Shown here in pieces: positions 36,159 to 44,776 of a stretch of DNA of 64,000 nucleotides (position 1 is the first letter of the stretch; each line of letters starts with the position of its first letter). Both the position numbers and the translations under genes were made by a program. The stretch comes from Verrucomicrobiota bacterium (GTDB taxonomy: Bacteria; Verrucomicrobiota; Verrucomicrobiia; Limisphaerales; PALSA-1396). A model generated the notes under the pieces. It made no database searches. It had not been told where the DNA came from and saw only the letters and a program-made list of their open reading frames with translations. The stretch spans positions 1 to 64,000 of the forward strand of contig JACQFP010000086.1 of NCBI GenBank assembly GCA_016200005.1, written 5' to 3'.

Positions 36159-37685
36159 TTAATCCAGCACAAATTTCCGATGCTTCGCAAAGACGCCCCG
36201 CAGCGACTTCGACAATTCATCCTGGATTTCCTGCAGCTCGCGATACACCGCCACGTTCTTCTTGTTCGGTTGTGCCGTTTCCGTCGGGTTGAGTTGCACG
36301 AACTGGTCGGTGATTTCTTGAATCGAGATTTTTGCGCCCTGCTGGCGTCGCCAACACCAGAGCGCCTGCAATGCCGCGCCATAAGCCGCGCCTTCACTCA
36401 CTTTCAACGTCACGACTTCCGCATCAAAAATATCCGCCATGATTTGTCGCCACGTTTTGGACTGCGCGCCGCCGCCGGTGGCGCGAATTTGCGTTGGCTT
36501 CACCCCAAGTTCCGCGAGCCGGCGCAGACCGTAATTCATTCCCAGCGTCACTCCTTCCATCGCCGCGCGCGCGAAATTCTCCGGGCTCCAGCTTTTTTGA
36601 TTTACTCCCAGCAAAACGCCCGTTCCATCCGGGACATTCGGCGTGCGTTCCCCTTCCAGATACGGCAACAGCATCAGGCCGCCGGCGCCAATGGGCACGC
36701 GGTCAATCGCGGCGGAGAATTTTTCGTGCGTCCAGCCGATGTAATTACGCATCAGTTCCGTGGCGACGGTGACGTTCATCGTGCAGAGCAACGGCAGCCA
36801 GCGATTGGTCGAATCACAGAACGCGCCGACCTCGCCTTGCGGATCGATGACCGGTTTTTCCGCGCAGGCGTAAATCGTCCCGCTCGTGCCGAAGCTGGCG
36901 GTGATAACGCCCTCGCGTGTGTTGCCGGTGCCGATGGCCCCCATCATGTTGTCACCGCCACCGGCGCTGACCAGCACATCCGGATTCAAATCGAGTTGTC
37001 TCGCGGTTGACGCCTGCAATCGCCCGGCGGGTTGATCGCTGGAAATAAGAAATGGCAGTTTGCCGGCGAGTTCGCGATCGATCGCGTCGAGGACGGCGCC
37101 CGACCATTTGCGTTTGCGCACGTCAAGCAATGCCGTGCCGCTGGCGTCGCCGTATTCCATTACCTTCTCGCCGGTGAGCCAGAAATTCAGATAGTCATGT
37201 GGCAACAGGACGGTGGCGAGTTGCCGATAATTTTTCGGCTCATTGTTTTTTAGCCAGAGAATTTTCGGCGCGGTGTAACCCGGTAACATTGCATTGCCCA
37301 AGGCTTTGATTGTTTTCTTAAGTCCGCCCAACTTCTCCGTGATTTCTTCGCACTCCGCGGCGGTGGAAGTGTCGCACCAAAGTTTGGCCGGACGGATGAC
37401 TTCACCGCTTTTGTCGAGGGGAACAAACCCATGCTGCTGGCCGCTCACGCCGATGGCCTTGACTTCGACGGCGATGGCCTTGGCCTGTCGCATCGCGGAG
37501 CGAATGGCACTGCCAGTGGCGTCACGCCAGGTGTGCGGGTGTTGTTCCTTGGCGCCGGGCGGCAGGTCGGGAATCAAATCATAAGCCTGCGCGGCGGACG
37601 CCAGCACTTTGCCGTCCCGTGAATCCACCACCAAAACCTTGGTCGATTGCGTGCCGCTGTCGATGCCGAGAATGAGTGCTCGCAT
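36159..37685 (-). CDS. xylB: xylulokinase
   Basis: The 508-aa FGGY-family kinase has GIDSGTQSTKVLVVD at the start (phosphate 1 loop), GVSGQQHGFVPLDK (the xylulokinase-type sugar-site block), GGGDNMMGAIGTG, and the late FGGY block ATGGGAQSKTWRQIMADI. Length and motifs fit xylulokinase, which phosphorylates D-xylulose with ATP in xylose catabolism. No xylose isomerase is in the window, so a related pentulose cannot be excluded. I start at ATG 37685 (MRALILGIDSG); the upstream ATG gives an atypical extension. It is divergent from the amidohydrolase gene. Confidence 0.9.
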   Translation of the reverse strand: MRALILGIDSGTQSTKVLVVDSRDGKVLASAAQAYDLIPDLPPGAKEQHPHTWRDATGSAIRSAMRQAKAIAVEVKAIGVSGQQHGFVPLDKSGEVIRPAKLWCDTSTAAECEEITEKLGGLKKTIKALGNAMLPGYTAPKILWLKNNEPKNYRQLATVLLPHDYLNFWLTGEKVMEYGDASGTALLDVRKRKWSGAVLDAIDRELAGKLPFLISSDQPAGRLQASTARQLDLNPDVLVSAGGGDNMMGAIGTGNTREGVITASFGTSGTIYACAEKPVIDPQGEVGAFCDSTNRWLPLLCTMNVTVATELMRNYIGWTHEKFSAAIDRVPIGAGGLMLLPYLEGERTPNVPDGTGVLLGVNQKSWSPENFARAAMEGVTLGMNYGLRRLAELGVKPTQIRATGGGAQSKTWRQIMADIFDAEVVTLKVSEGAAYGAALQALWCWRRQQGAKISIQEITDQFVQLNPTETAQPNKKNVAVYRELQEIQDELSKSLRGVFAKHRKFVLD

Positions 37686-37862
37686 GACAGAATGATTAAC
37701 CGCGAAAGACGCGGAAGGCACGAAAAACTTTCCAGCAGAGCGCCGCCACCGCGTTCGGAATTCCGTCCTCCAGGCGGTTTTACACTCGGGCCGCGTGAAC
37801 GCGTTACTTCAAACCTCCCGCTTGTATTCAACCCGTCGAGTTTGCATACTCAGTTGCAGTTA

Positions 37863-40793
37863 ATGATCACGAACGACAAGTCATTCAGTCGCTGGACGCT
37901 GCTATTTCTTCTTTTCATTCTTCACTGTTTCTCTTTAGTCGTTCCGTTGCGTGGCGTTGAACTGCTGCCGCCGGGGTTTCGTCCGCTGCCGCTTGGTGTT
38001 CATGCGTTGGTCGGCGGCAAAGTTGTGGTTAAGCCGGGTGAGGTTTTCGATCCGGCCACGATCGTCATTCGCGACGGCTTGATTCAAGGGGTGGGCAAAG
38101 ATGTGGTCGCGCCGCCGGACGCGCGGATTTGGGACATGAAAGGGCTGACGATTTACGCGGGCTTCATTGATCCTTACTTGATGCCGACGGCAACCAATCC
38201 GCCGGTCTCGACCAGCAAGACCGAGCCAATTGGTCTGACTTCCGGCATTAAATTCTTTGGCGTGCCGGGCCAGGAAACCGATCCGGGCAGCCGCGGTCCG
38301 GGATCACAAATCTCCACGCTCACGCCTGAACGTCGCGTCGCGCAAAGCTATTCGTCCGACGCCAAGACACTTGAGTCGATGCGCGAACTTGGCTTCACCA
38401 CCGCGAACGTTGTGCCGGCAAAAGGAATTCTGCGCGGCACCAGCGCGTTCGTGGCGCTCTCGGACACCGAACCGAATCGCGCCATCATGAAGCCGGATGT
38501 CTTCCAGCACATCGCCTTCGACACTGATGACCGCAAGGAGGGCGAGTATCCCGAATCGTTCATGGGCGTCGTCGCGGCGGTGCGGCAAAGTTTTTTCGAC
38601 ACGCAACATTACATCCTCGATCACGCCGATTATCTGAAAAAGCCGGAGGGTCGCAAGCGTCCTGAGTTCAATCCCGCGCTGGAAGCGTTGACACCGGCCA
38701 GCGAAAAGAAAATGCGCGTGGCGTTCGAGCCGGGCAGCGTGTTGATGGCCGACCGCGCGGCGCGGGTCGCGGGCGAATTGAATCTGGATTTTGTCCTGGT
38801 CTCAAACGGACAGGAATGGCGTCGGCCTGATCTGGCCAAGCGCACGGGCGCGCCGTTCATCGTGCCGGTGAATTTTCCCGAGTTGCCGAAACTGCCGGAC
38901 GAGGACGATTGGGAACAGGTTTCGCTGGACGAATTTCGCGCGTGGGATTGGGCCGCGGAAAATCCCGCGCTGCTACGGCAGCAGGGATTGGATGTGGCGC
39001 TGACGACTTACGGCCTCAAGGAGAAAAAAGATTTCCGAAAGAATCTGCGACTGGCGTTGGATCGCGGGTTATCCGAAGCGGACGCGCTGGCGGCGTTGAC
39101 GACCATTCCCGCAAAACTGTGCGGATTGGAAAAACTGCTGGGCACAGTGGAAACCAACAAGCTGGCGAATCTGACTGTAGTGGACGGGAAGGGTTATTTT
39201 GATCCCGAATCGAAAGTCCGCGAGGTGTGGATTGACGGGCGCAACTACCACGCGCAAGCGACCAAAGAAGGCGAGAAGGAAGCGAAGAAGGAGGATGCGA
39301 CGGAAAAAGACAAAGAAGCCAAGGCCAAGGCCGAGAAGGAAAAGAAAGTAACCGAGTTGAAGGAGCTTCAGAAGAAGCGCGTGGCACGCTCGCCTCTTGA
39401 GGGGCGTGGGTCGATTACGAATCCACCGGCAGTCACAATTCATAACGCGACAATCTGGACGTGTGGAATGCAAGGGCGTTTGGAGAACGAAGATGTCACG
39501 ATGAAGGGCGATAGGATTGTGGCCATTGGGAAAGAGCGAATTAGGATGATCTCCGACATCGTTCCATCACTGCTGGAGATGGACGGTCGCGGTCTTCACA
39601 TCACCCCCGGCCTGATCGACTGCCACAACCACAGCATGATTCTTGGCAACGTGAATGAAGCTACCATCCCGTCTTCGGCCATGGTGCGAATCGGCGATGT
39701 CATCAATTCGGAGACGGACAACATTCACTGGCAATTGGCTGGTGGGGTAACAGTGGCGAATGAGCTGCACGGTTCGGCTAATCCCATCGGCGGACAAAAC
39801 CAGGTCATCAAACTGCGCGACGGCGCCAGCCCGGAAGGGCTGAAGTTTGAAGGCGCGCCGCCCGGAATCAAGTTCGCCCTCGGCGAAAACGTCAAGCAAT
39901 CCAACTGGGGCGACAAGAACATCACGCGCTTTCCGCAAACGCGCATGGGCGTGCCGACGTTCATGGCCAATCGTTTCATTGCCGCGCAACAGTACCTCAA
40001 GGAGATGGACAACAAGAATGGCAGTGTTCCACCGCGCCGCGACCTCGAACTCGAAGCCATTGGCGAAATCATTCAGGGGAAGCGTTGGATTCATTGCCAC
40101 TCGTATCGGCAGGATGAAATCCTCGCGTTCTTGCGGACGATGGAAAGTTTCAATGTCAAGGTCGGCACGCTCCAACACGTCCTTGAAGGCTACAAGGTCG
40201 CCGATGAAATCGCGAAACACGGCGCGGGCGCATCCACGTTCTCCGATTGGTGGGCTTACAAGTTCGAGGTCTATGACGCCATTCCTTACAACGGCAGCCT
40301 GATGCGTGATCGTGGCGTGCTGGTGTCCTTCAACTCCGATTCCTCCGACCTCGCGCGCCGACTGAACACCGAAGCGGCCAAGGCTGTGAAATACGGCGAC
40401 ACACCGGAGGAGGAGGCGCTCAAGTTCGTAACGATCAACCCCGCGAAACAACTCCATATCGATCAACGCGTCGGTTCACTTGAACCGGGCAAGGACGCGG
40501 ACTTCGTGGTCTGGTCCGGTCCGCCGCTAGATTCACGCAGCGTGGTCTTGCAGACGTGGATTGATGGGAAAAAATATTTCGATCGCGCGCTTGATGCGCA
40601 ACGAACGGCGGCGCTTGAAAAAGAGCGGACTGACTTGCTGGCGAAGGCGAAGAAGTTGGCGAAGCTTTCCGGCGGTGGTGGAATTGGCGGCGGCGACGGG
40701 GACAAAGGCGATGATTCATTTTTCCGCGTTGCGATTGAGCACAAGTACGATGGGAAGGAGCGGCATTGCCTCGATGAAGGAGGCAGCCGATGA
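37863..40793 (+). CDS. secreted tandem amidohydrolase: inactive-looking N-half, active-looking C-half
   Basis: The 976-aa protein has a signal peptide (residues 9-31) and two amidohydrolase-superfamily modules. In module 1 (about 40-470) the metal-binding HxH position reads AGFIDPYLMP, with no histidines. In module 2 (about 525-930) it reads PGLIDCHNH (H588, H590), with later ligand candidates CHSYRQ, LQHVLEG and the Asp in FNSDSSD. A Lys/Glu-rich linker joins them (about 470-510). ATG 37863 is chosen because it precedes the signal peptide. It overlaps the next amidohydrolase gene by 4 nt. Substrate unknown; relatives are imidazolonepropionase- or dipeptidase-like. Confidence 0.85.
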   Translation: MITNDKSFSRWTLLFLLFILHCFSLVVPLRGVELLPPGFRPLPLGVHALVGGKVVVKPGEVFDPATIVIRDGLIQGVGKDVVAPPDARIWDMKGLTIYAGFIDPYLMPTATNPPVSTSKTEPIGLTSGIKFFGVPGQETDPGSRGPGSQISTLTPERRVAQSYSSDAKTLESMRELGFTTANVVPAKGILRGTSAFVALSDTEPNRAIMKPDVFQHIAFDTDDRKEGEYPESFMGVVAAVRQSFFDTQHYILDHADYLKKPEGRKRPEFNPALEALTPASEKKMRVAFEPGSVLMADRAARVAGELNLDFVLVSNGQEWRRPDLAKRTGAPFIVPVNFPELPKLPDEDDWEQVSLDEFRAWDWAAENPALLRQQGLDVALTTYGLKEKKDFRKNLRLALDRGLSEADALAALTTIPAKLCGLEKLLGTVETNKLANLTVVDGKGYFDPESKVREVWIDGRNYHAQATKEGEKEAKKEDATEKDKEAKAKAEKEKKVTELKELQKKRVARSPLEGRGSITNPPAVTIHNATIWTCGMQGRLENEDVTMKGDRIVAIGKERIRMISDIVPSLLEMDGRGLHITPGLIDCHNHSMILGNVNEATIPSSAMVRIGDVINSETDNIHWQLAGGVTVANELHGSANPIGGQNQVIKLRDGASPEGLKFEGAPPGIKFALGENVKQSNWGDKNITRFPQTRMGVPTFMANRFIAAQQYLKEMDNKNGSVPPRRDLELEAIGEIIQGKRWIHCHSYRQDEILAFLRTMESFNVKVGTLQHVLEGYKVADEIAKHGAGASTFSDWWAYKFEVYDAIPYNGSLMRDRGVLVSFNSDSSDLARRLNTEAAKAVKYGDTPEEEALKFVTINPAKQLHIDQRVGSLEPGKDADFVVWSGPPLDSRSVVLQTWIDGKKYFDRALDAQRTAALEKERTDLLAKAKKLAKLSGGGGIGGGDGDKGDDSFFRVAIEHKYDGKERHCLDEGGSR

Positions 40794-42115
40794 AGTTTTC
40801 GATTTACGATTTACGATTTGCGATTTGCGGCGTGGTGGGCGCGGGTCTGTTGAGCGCCACGTCGCTTCAGGCGGAAGCTTTGCTTCTGAGCAACGCCGTC
40901 GTTCATACCGTCACGGGCAAGACACTTTCGCCCGGTCAGGTTCTCGTCAAGGATGGCAAGATTGATGCGGTCGGCGCGTCGCTGGTAGTTGGCGGCGTCA
41001 AGGTTGTGGACTTGAATGGCCAGCATCTTTATCCCGGTCTGATCGCGTTGAACACCTCACTGGGTTTGGTCGAAATCGGCGCGGTTCGCGCGACGCGGGA
41101 CACGACGGAAGTCGGTGAGTTCACACCGGATGTTCAGTCATGGACTGCCATCAATCCGGATTCGGAGTTGATTCCGGTGGCGCGGTTCAACGGCGTCGCT
41201 TACGCGCAGCCGGTGCCGCAGGGCGGCATAGTTGCCGGACAATCCGGTCTGGTGGTTTTGGAGGGCTGGACTTGGGAGCAGATGACAATCAAGAGGCCCG
41301 TGGCGTTGCATCTGTTCTGGCCGCAGATGGAACTGGACACGCGTCCCAAGGAGGAATGGGAGGACAAATCAAAATGGAAATCCGTTGAGGAGCAGGGGAA
41401 GGAGCGACAGAAGAAATTGAAAGGGCTGGACGATTTCTTTGCCGAAGCGCGCGCTTATGAGAAGGCCCGTCAGGCCGCCGGCAAGAATGGCGTCGTTGAT
41501 CCGGGCTTGAGTCCGTCCTGGGAAGCGATGCGGCCCTACGTTCGCGGCGAACTGCCGTTGATGGTCCACGCGGATGAGATTCGCCAGATCAGAACGGCCG
41601 TTCTTTGGGCGCAGACCAACCAATACAAAATGATTCTGGCCGGCGGACGCGACTCTTGGAAAGCGGCGGACCTGCTGGCGACCAACAAAGTTCCTGTCGT
41701 TTACGATCAGGTGTTCGGCCTGCCACCGCGGGACACAGATGCTTACGACATTCAATTCAGGACACCGGAAATTCTGCACAAGGCCGGGGTGAAAGTCGTG
41801 TTCAGCGTTGGGCCGGGCGATGCGTCATTGGTTAAGAACATTCCTTACGCTGCGGCGCAGGCTGTCGCGTTTGGGCTGCCGGAGCTTGAGGCGCTCAAAG
41901 GCATGACGCTTTATCCCGCGCAGTTGCTAGGGGTCGCGGACCGGCTCGGCTCGATTGAGGTCGGCAAGGAGGCGACGCTGTTTGTGGCCGACGGAAACAT
42001 TCTGGACATCCGCTCCAACGTGAAGCGGATGTGGATTACCGGCAAGGAAATCAGTTTGGAAAATCGACACACACGGCTCTACGAGAAATACCGCAACCGG
42101 CCATTGCCCAAATGA
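40790..42115 (+). CDS. secreted amidohydrolase-like protein lacking HxH ligands
   Basis: The 441-aa protein has a signal peptide whose start (FSIYDLRFAIC) is encoded by a period-7 repeat tract. The fold pattern is amidohydrolase (LLLSNAVVHTVTGKTLSPG, YPGLIALNTSLGLVE, LYPAQLLGVADRLGSIEVG), but the usual HxH position reads LIALNTS. MVHADEIRQ keeps one later His. It overlaps the double amidohydrolase by 4 nt and probably forms a complex with it as a non-catalytic subunit. That role is inferred from co-translation and the missing ligands. Confidence 0.8.
   Translation: MKFSIYDLRFAICGVVGAGLLSATSLQAEALLLSNAVVHTVTGKTLSPGQVLVKDGKIDAVGASLVVGGVKVVDLNGQHLYPGLIALNTSLGLVEIGAVRATRDTTEVGEFTPDVQSWTAINPDSELIPVARFNGVAYAQPVPQGGIVAGQSGLVVLEGWTWEQMTIKRPVALHLFWPQMELDTRPKEEWEDKSKWKSVEEQGKERQKKLKGLDDFFAEARAYEKARQAAGKNGVVDPGLSPSWEAMRPYVRGELPLMVHADEIRQIRTAVLWAQTNQYKMILAGGRDSWKAADLLATNKVPVVYDQVFGLPPRDTDAYDIQFRTPEILHKAGVKVVFSVGPGDASLVKNIPYAAAQAVAFGLPELEALKGMTLYPAQLLGVADRLGSIEVGKEATLFVADGNILDIRSNVKRMWITGKEISLENRHTRLYEKYRNRPLPK
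40799..40830 (+). repeat. period-7 tandem repeat (GATTTAC/GATTTGC) forming a signal peptide start
   Basis: Four copies of a 7-nt unit, two GATTTAC and two GATTTGC, encode the hydrophobic IYDLRFAIC at the beginning of the amidohydrolase-like protein. The coding start lies 9 nt before the tract. Confidence 0.85.
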
Positions 42116-42172
42116 TTTTCAGCAGGCGGTGATCGGTTTTCGTCTTGTCTCGTCTTCGCTTAAAATTTTTGT

Positions 42173-42202
42173 TTGACCCGATTTACTTGTGGTTGCAATT
42201 TT
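42173..42202 (+). promoter_or_regulatory. possible sigma70-like promoter for DUF1326 gene
   Basis: TTGACC (42173-42178) is followed, 17-18 nt on, by the AT-rich CAATTTTAAA. It lies in the 193-nt gap before the DUF1326 gene, whose ATG is preceded by an AAAGGA ribosome site. The -10 match is weak and promoter consensus in this phylum is poorly known. Confidence 0.25.
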
Positions 42203-42308
42203 AAAGGCATCTACCCAAAACCCAGGCCGACATGGGAAGTCTTGGTCGCCTCTCCAAGCGACCGGGCGAAGCAGTCAACACAATGGGTGAAGAGAAAGGA
42301 AAATTGGT

Positions 42309-42929
42309 ATGACATCAGACAACAAAGTCAAATGGTCGTTTGAAGCTGATTACCTTCAGGCCTGCAGTTGTGACTATGGGTGCCCGTGCGAATTCGAAGC
42401 GCCGCCAGCGCGCGGCTTCTGCCAGGGCCTGGGAGCGTGGAAGATCAACCGCGGCAATTACGGGGACGTCTTGTTGAATGGTCTGGCGCTGGCCTTCGCC
42501 CTTCATACCCCGGAAGAAATGCACAAAGGCAACGGCACCGGCGTTTACTTCATTGATGAGAAGGCGACACCTCAACAACGCGACGCGCTGCAAAAAATCG
42601 CCACGGCCCACGATGGCGGCATGCCTTTCGAGGTGTTAAAGGCCGTCATCACCAAGTGGTTGCCGCCGCAGTTCGTGCCCTTTCGATTCCACCTGAACGG
42701 CAAGAACAGCAGTGTCAAAGTCGGCAACGCCCTCACCATTGCCTGTGAACCGATCAAGAATCCGGTGTCGGGCGAACCGGAGAGCGTTCGTATTGTTCAC
42801 GCAACGGGTTTTATTTTCAAGGATGCGGAAGTCGTCTCCGCCCGCGAATGTGAGAGCACCGTGGCGGATTTTGCCTTCTCGTGGCCGAACAAAGCGGGAT
42901 TCGTTTCGCAGATCAAGTACGGGAATTGA
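42309..42929 (+). CDS. DUF1326 family protein
   Basis: The 206-aa protein has the family opening SFEADYLQACSCDYGCPCEF with its Cys cluster (CSCDYGCPC), then NRGNYGDVLLNGL, HKGNGTGVYFIDEKAT and HATGFIFKDAEVV. The family is uncharacterised, and its genes are usually next to DUF2182 membrane-protein genes. Here the DUF2182 gene lies at 48591, with five genes between. The Cys cluster suggests metal binding. There is a good ribosome site (AAAGGA) before the ATG. Confidence 0.85.
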   Translation: MTSDNKVKWSFEADYLQACSCDYGCPCEFEAPPARGFCQGLGAWKINRGNYGDVLLNGLALAFALHTPEEMHKGNGTGVYFIDEKATPQQRDALQKIATAHDGGMPFEVLKAVITKWLPPQFVPFRFHLNGKNSSVKVGNALTIACEPIKNPVSGEPESVRIVHATGFIFKDAEVVSARECESTVADFAFSWPNKAGFVSQIKYGN

Positions 42930-43012
42930 TTTTGTTCGCACGGGCCGAAGCACAGAAAGTTGCGATCGCTGGTAACAAGAAGGCGTTTCCATTGTACCGA
43001 GGAATTCCAGAT

Positions 43013-44701
43013 ATGAAAACTTCAACTCATTTGTTCATAACTACACTCCTGGCTGGTTTCACATTTGCCGCGCCAGGCGCAAGTGCGCAAGTCACCACCC
43101 ACCCGAAACCCGCCCGGTTGTTGCCCGGGCTTGGCAGGGTGCATCATCCGGTTTCGACCAAAAGCGGAACGGCGCTACGCTATTTTGATCAAGGCCTGGC
43201 CCTGGTCTTCGCGTTCAATCACGAGGCTGCTGTCCGCTCCTTCAAACGCGCCGCCGAATACGATCCGGACCTGGCGATGGCCCAGTGGGGCATCGCGTTG
43301 GCGCTGGGGCCGAACATCAATCTCGATGTCGATCCAGAGCGCGAGAAAGCGGCCTACGAAGCCGCGCAACAGGCCTTGTCCCTCGCCGCCAAAGCGCCGG
43401 AGCATGAGCGGGCCTACATCGAGGCGTTGACGAAACGGTATTCCATTGATCCCAAAGCGGACCTGAAGAAGCTTGCGGTTGATTTCAAAAACGCCATGGG
43501 TGAAGTGTCGAAGCGTTATCCCGATGACTTGGACGCCGCCACGCTCTACGCTGAGAGCGCGATGGACCTCCGACCCTGGCAACTTTGGAGCGCCGATGGT
43601 AAACCGGCGGAAGGCACGGAGGAAATCGTAGCTGTGCTGGAATCTGTGCTGCGACGCGAACCCGATCACCTCGGCGCCAATCATTACTACATCCACGCCG
43701 TTGAAGCCTCACCGCATCCGGAGCGCGCGCTGCCCTGTGCGCAGCGACTCGAATCGTTGGCGCCCGCCGCAGGCCACCTCGTCCACATGCCGGCGCACAT
43801 CTACATGCGTGTCGGGGACTATGCCGCCGCCGCGCGCCGCAACGAGTTCGCTGCGACTGCCGATCAGGAATACATCCAGACTTGCGGCGTGCAAGGCGTT
43901 TATCCGATGTTATATTACAGTCACAATCTTCATTTCCTCGCCATCGCGCATGGCTTGCAGGGACGTTTTGCCGACGCCAAGCGAGCGGCGGACAAACTCG
44001 CCGCCCATGTCGGACCGCACGTAAAGGAAATCCCGTTGCTTGAAGGTTTCATGCCGACGCCGACTCTGATCCTGGTCATGTTCGGCCGTTGGAATGACAT
44101 CTTGAGATCACCCGAGCCGGCTCCGGAAATGAAGACCACCACAGCCTTGTGGCATTTCGCGCGCGGCATGGCGGCCGTCTCGACCGGCAAACTTGAACAG
44201 GCCCAGAAGGAGCATCAGGCCTTGGTCGCTGCCAAAAGCGCAATTCCCCCCGAGGCCATGTATGGCCCGCTCAACCGCGTGAGTGACATTTTGAAAATTG
44301 CCGATGGGCTGCTCGGAGCGAAAATCGCCGTCCCGCACCGCGACACGCAATCCGCCATCGCACTACTCGAACAGGCCGCCCAAGTGGAGGACAGCCTCAA
44401 CTACACCGAGCCGCCCGACTGGTATATTTACAGCCGGGAGGCGCTGGGGAGCGTGCTGTTGGCGAATCGCGATTATATCAAGGCGGAAAAAGTTTTCCGC
44501 GACGATCTGGAACGCAATCCCCGCAAAGGCCGCGCGCTTTTCGGGTTGTATCAAAGTTTGAAGGCCCAGGGAAAAAACGACGCCGCCCAATCGGTCAGGA
44601 CCGAATTTGAAACCGCGTGGAAAAATGCCGACACCACGCTGAGAGCAGAAGAAACCTTTTGGAACAACCCGACACGCCTGGTCCTACAGACCGCGCCGTG
44701 A
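43013..44701 (+). CDS. secreted TPR-repeat protein
   Basis: The 562-aa protein has a signal peptide (residues 1-25, ending ASAQ) and helical repeats of the TPR/Sel1-like class: ALRYFDQGLALVFAFNHEAAVRSFKRAAEYDPDLAMAQW near the start, AEKVFRDDLERNPRKGRALF near the end. HYYIHAVEASPHPERAL and HLVHMPAHIYMRVGDYAAA in the middle are typical of the periplasmic TPR family found beside redox and cupin genes. ATG 43013 was chosen for the signal peptide; GAGGAA precedes it. Function unknown, probably scaffolding or binding outside the cytoplasm. Confidence 0.78.
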   Translation: MKTSTHLFITTLLAGFTFAAPGASAQVTTHPKPARLLPGLGRVHHPVSTKSGTALRYFDQGLALVFAFNHEAAVRSFKRAAEYDPDLAMAQWGIALALGPNINLDVDPEREKAAYEAAQQALSLAAKAPEHERAYIEALTKRYSIDPKADLKKLAVDFKNAMGEVSKRYPDDLDAATLYAESAMDLRPWQLWSADGKPAEGTEEIVAVLESVLRREPDHLGANHYYIHAVEASPHPERALPCAQRLESLAPAAGHLVHMPAHIYMRVGDYAAAARRNEFAATADQEYIQTCGVQGVYPMLYYSHNLHFLAIAHGLQGRFADAKRAADKLAAHVGPHVKEIPLLEGFMPTPTLILVMFGRWNDILRSPEPAPEMKTTTALWHFARGMAAVSTGKLEQAQKEHQALVAAKSAIPPEAMYGPLNRVSDILKIADGLLGAKIAVPHRDTQSAIALLEQAAQVEDSLNYTEPPDWYIYSREALGSVLLANRDYIKAEKVFRDDLERNPRKGRALFGLYQSLKAQGKNDAAQSVRTEFETAWKNADTTLRAEETFWNNPTRLVLQTAP

Positions 44702-44776
44702 ACTGGAACACGTCCCAACACCATCGGAAAGAACCTGGCGGAAATCACCAACCCAACCAGAAAGGAGAAAACAAGA

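Noticed and set aside
42244-42263. GGTCGC/GCGACC hairpin before DUF1326
   Set aside because: A 6-bp stem is too short to support a riboswitch or attenuator claim.
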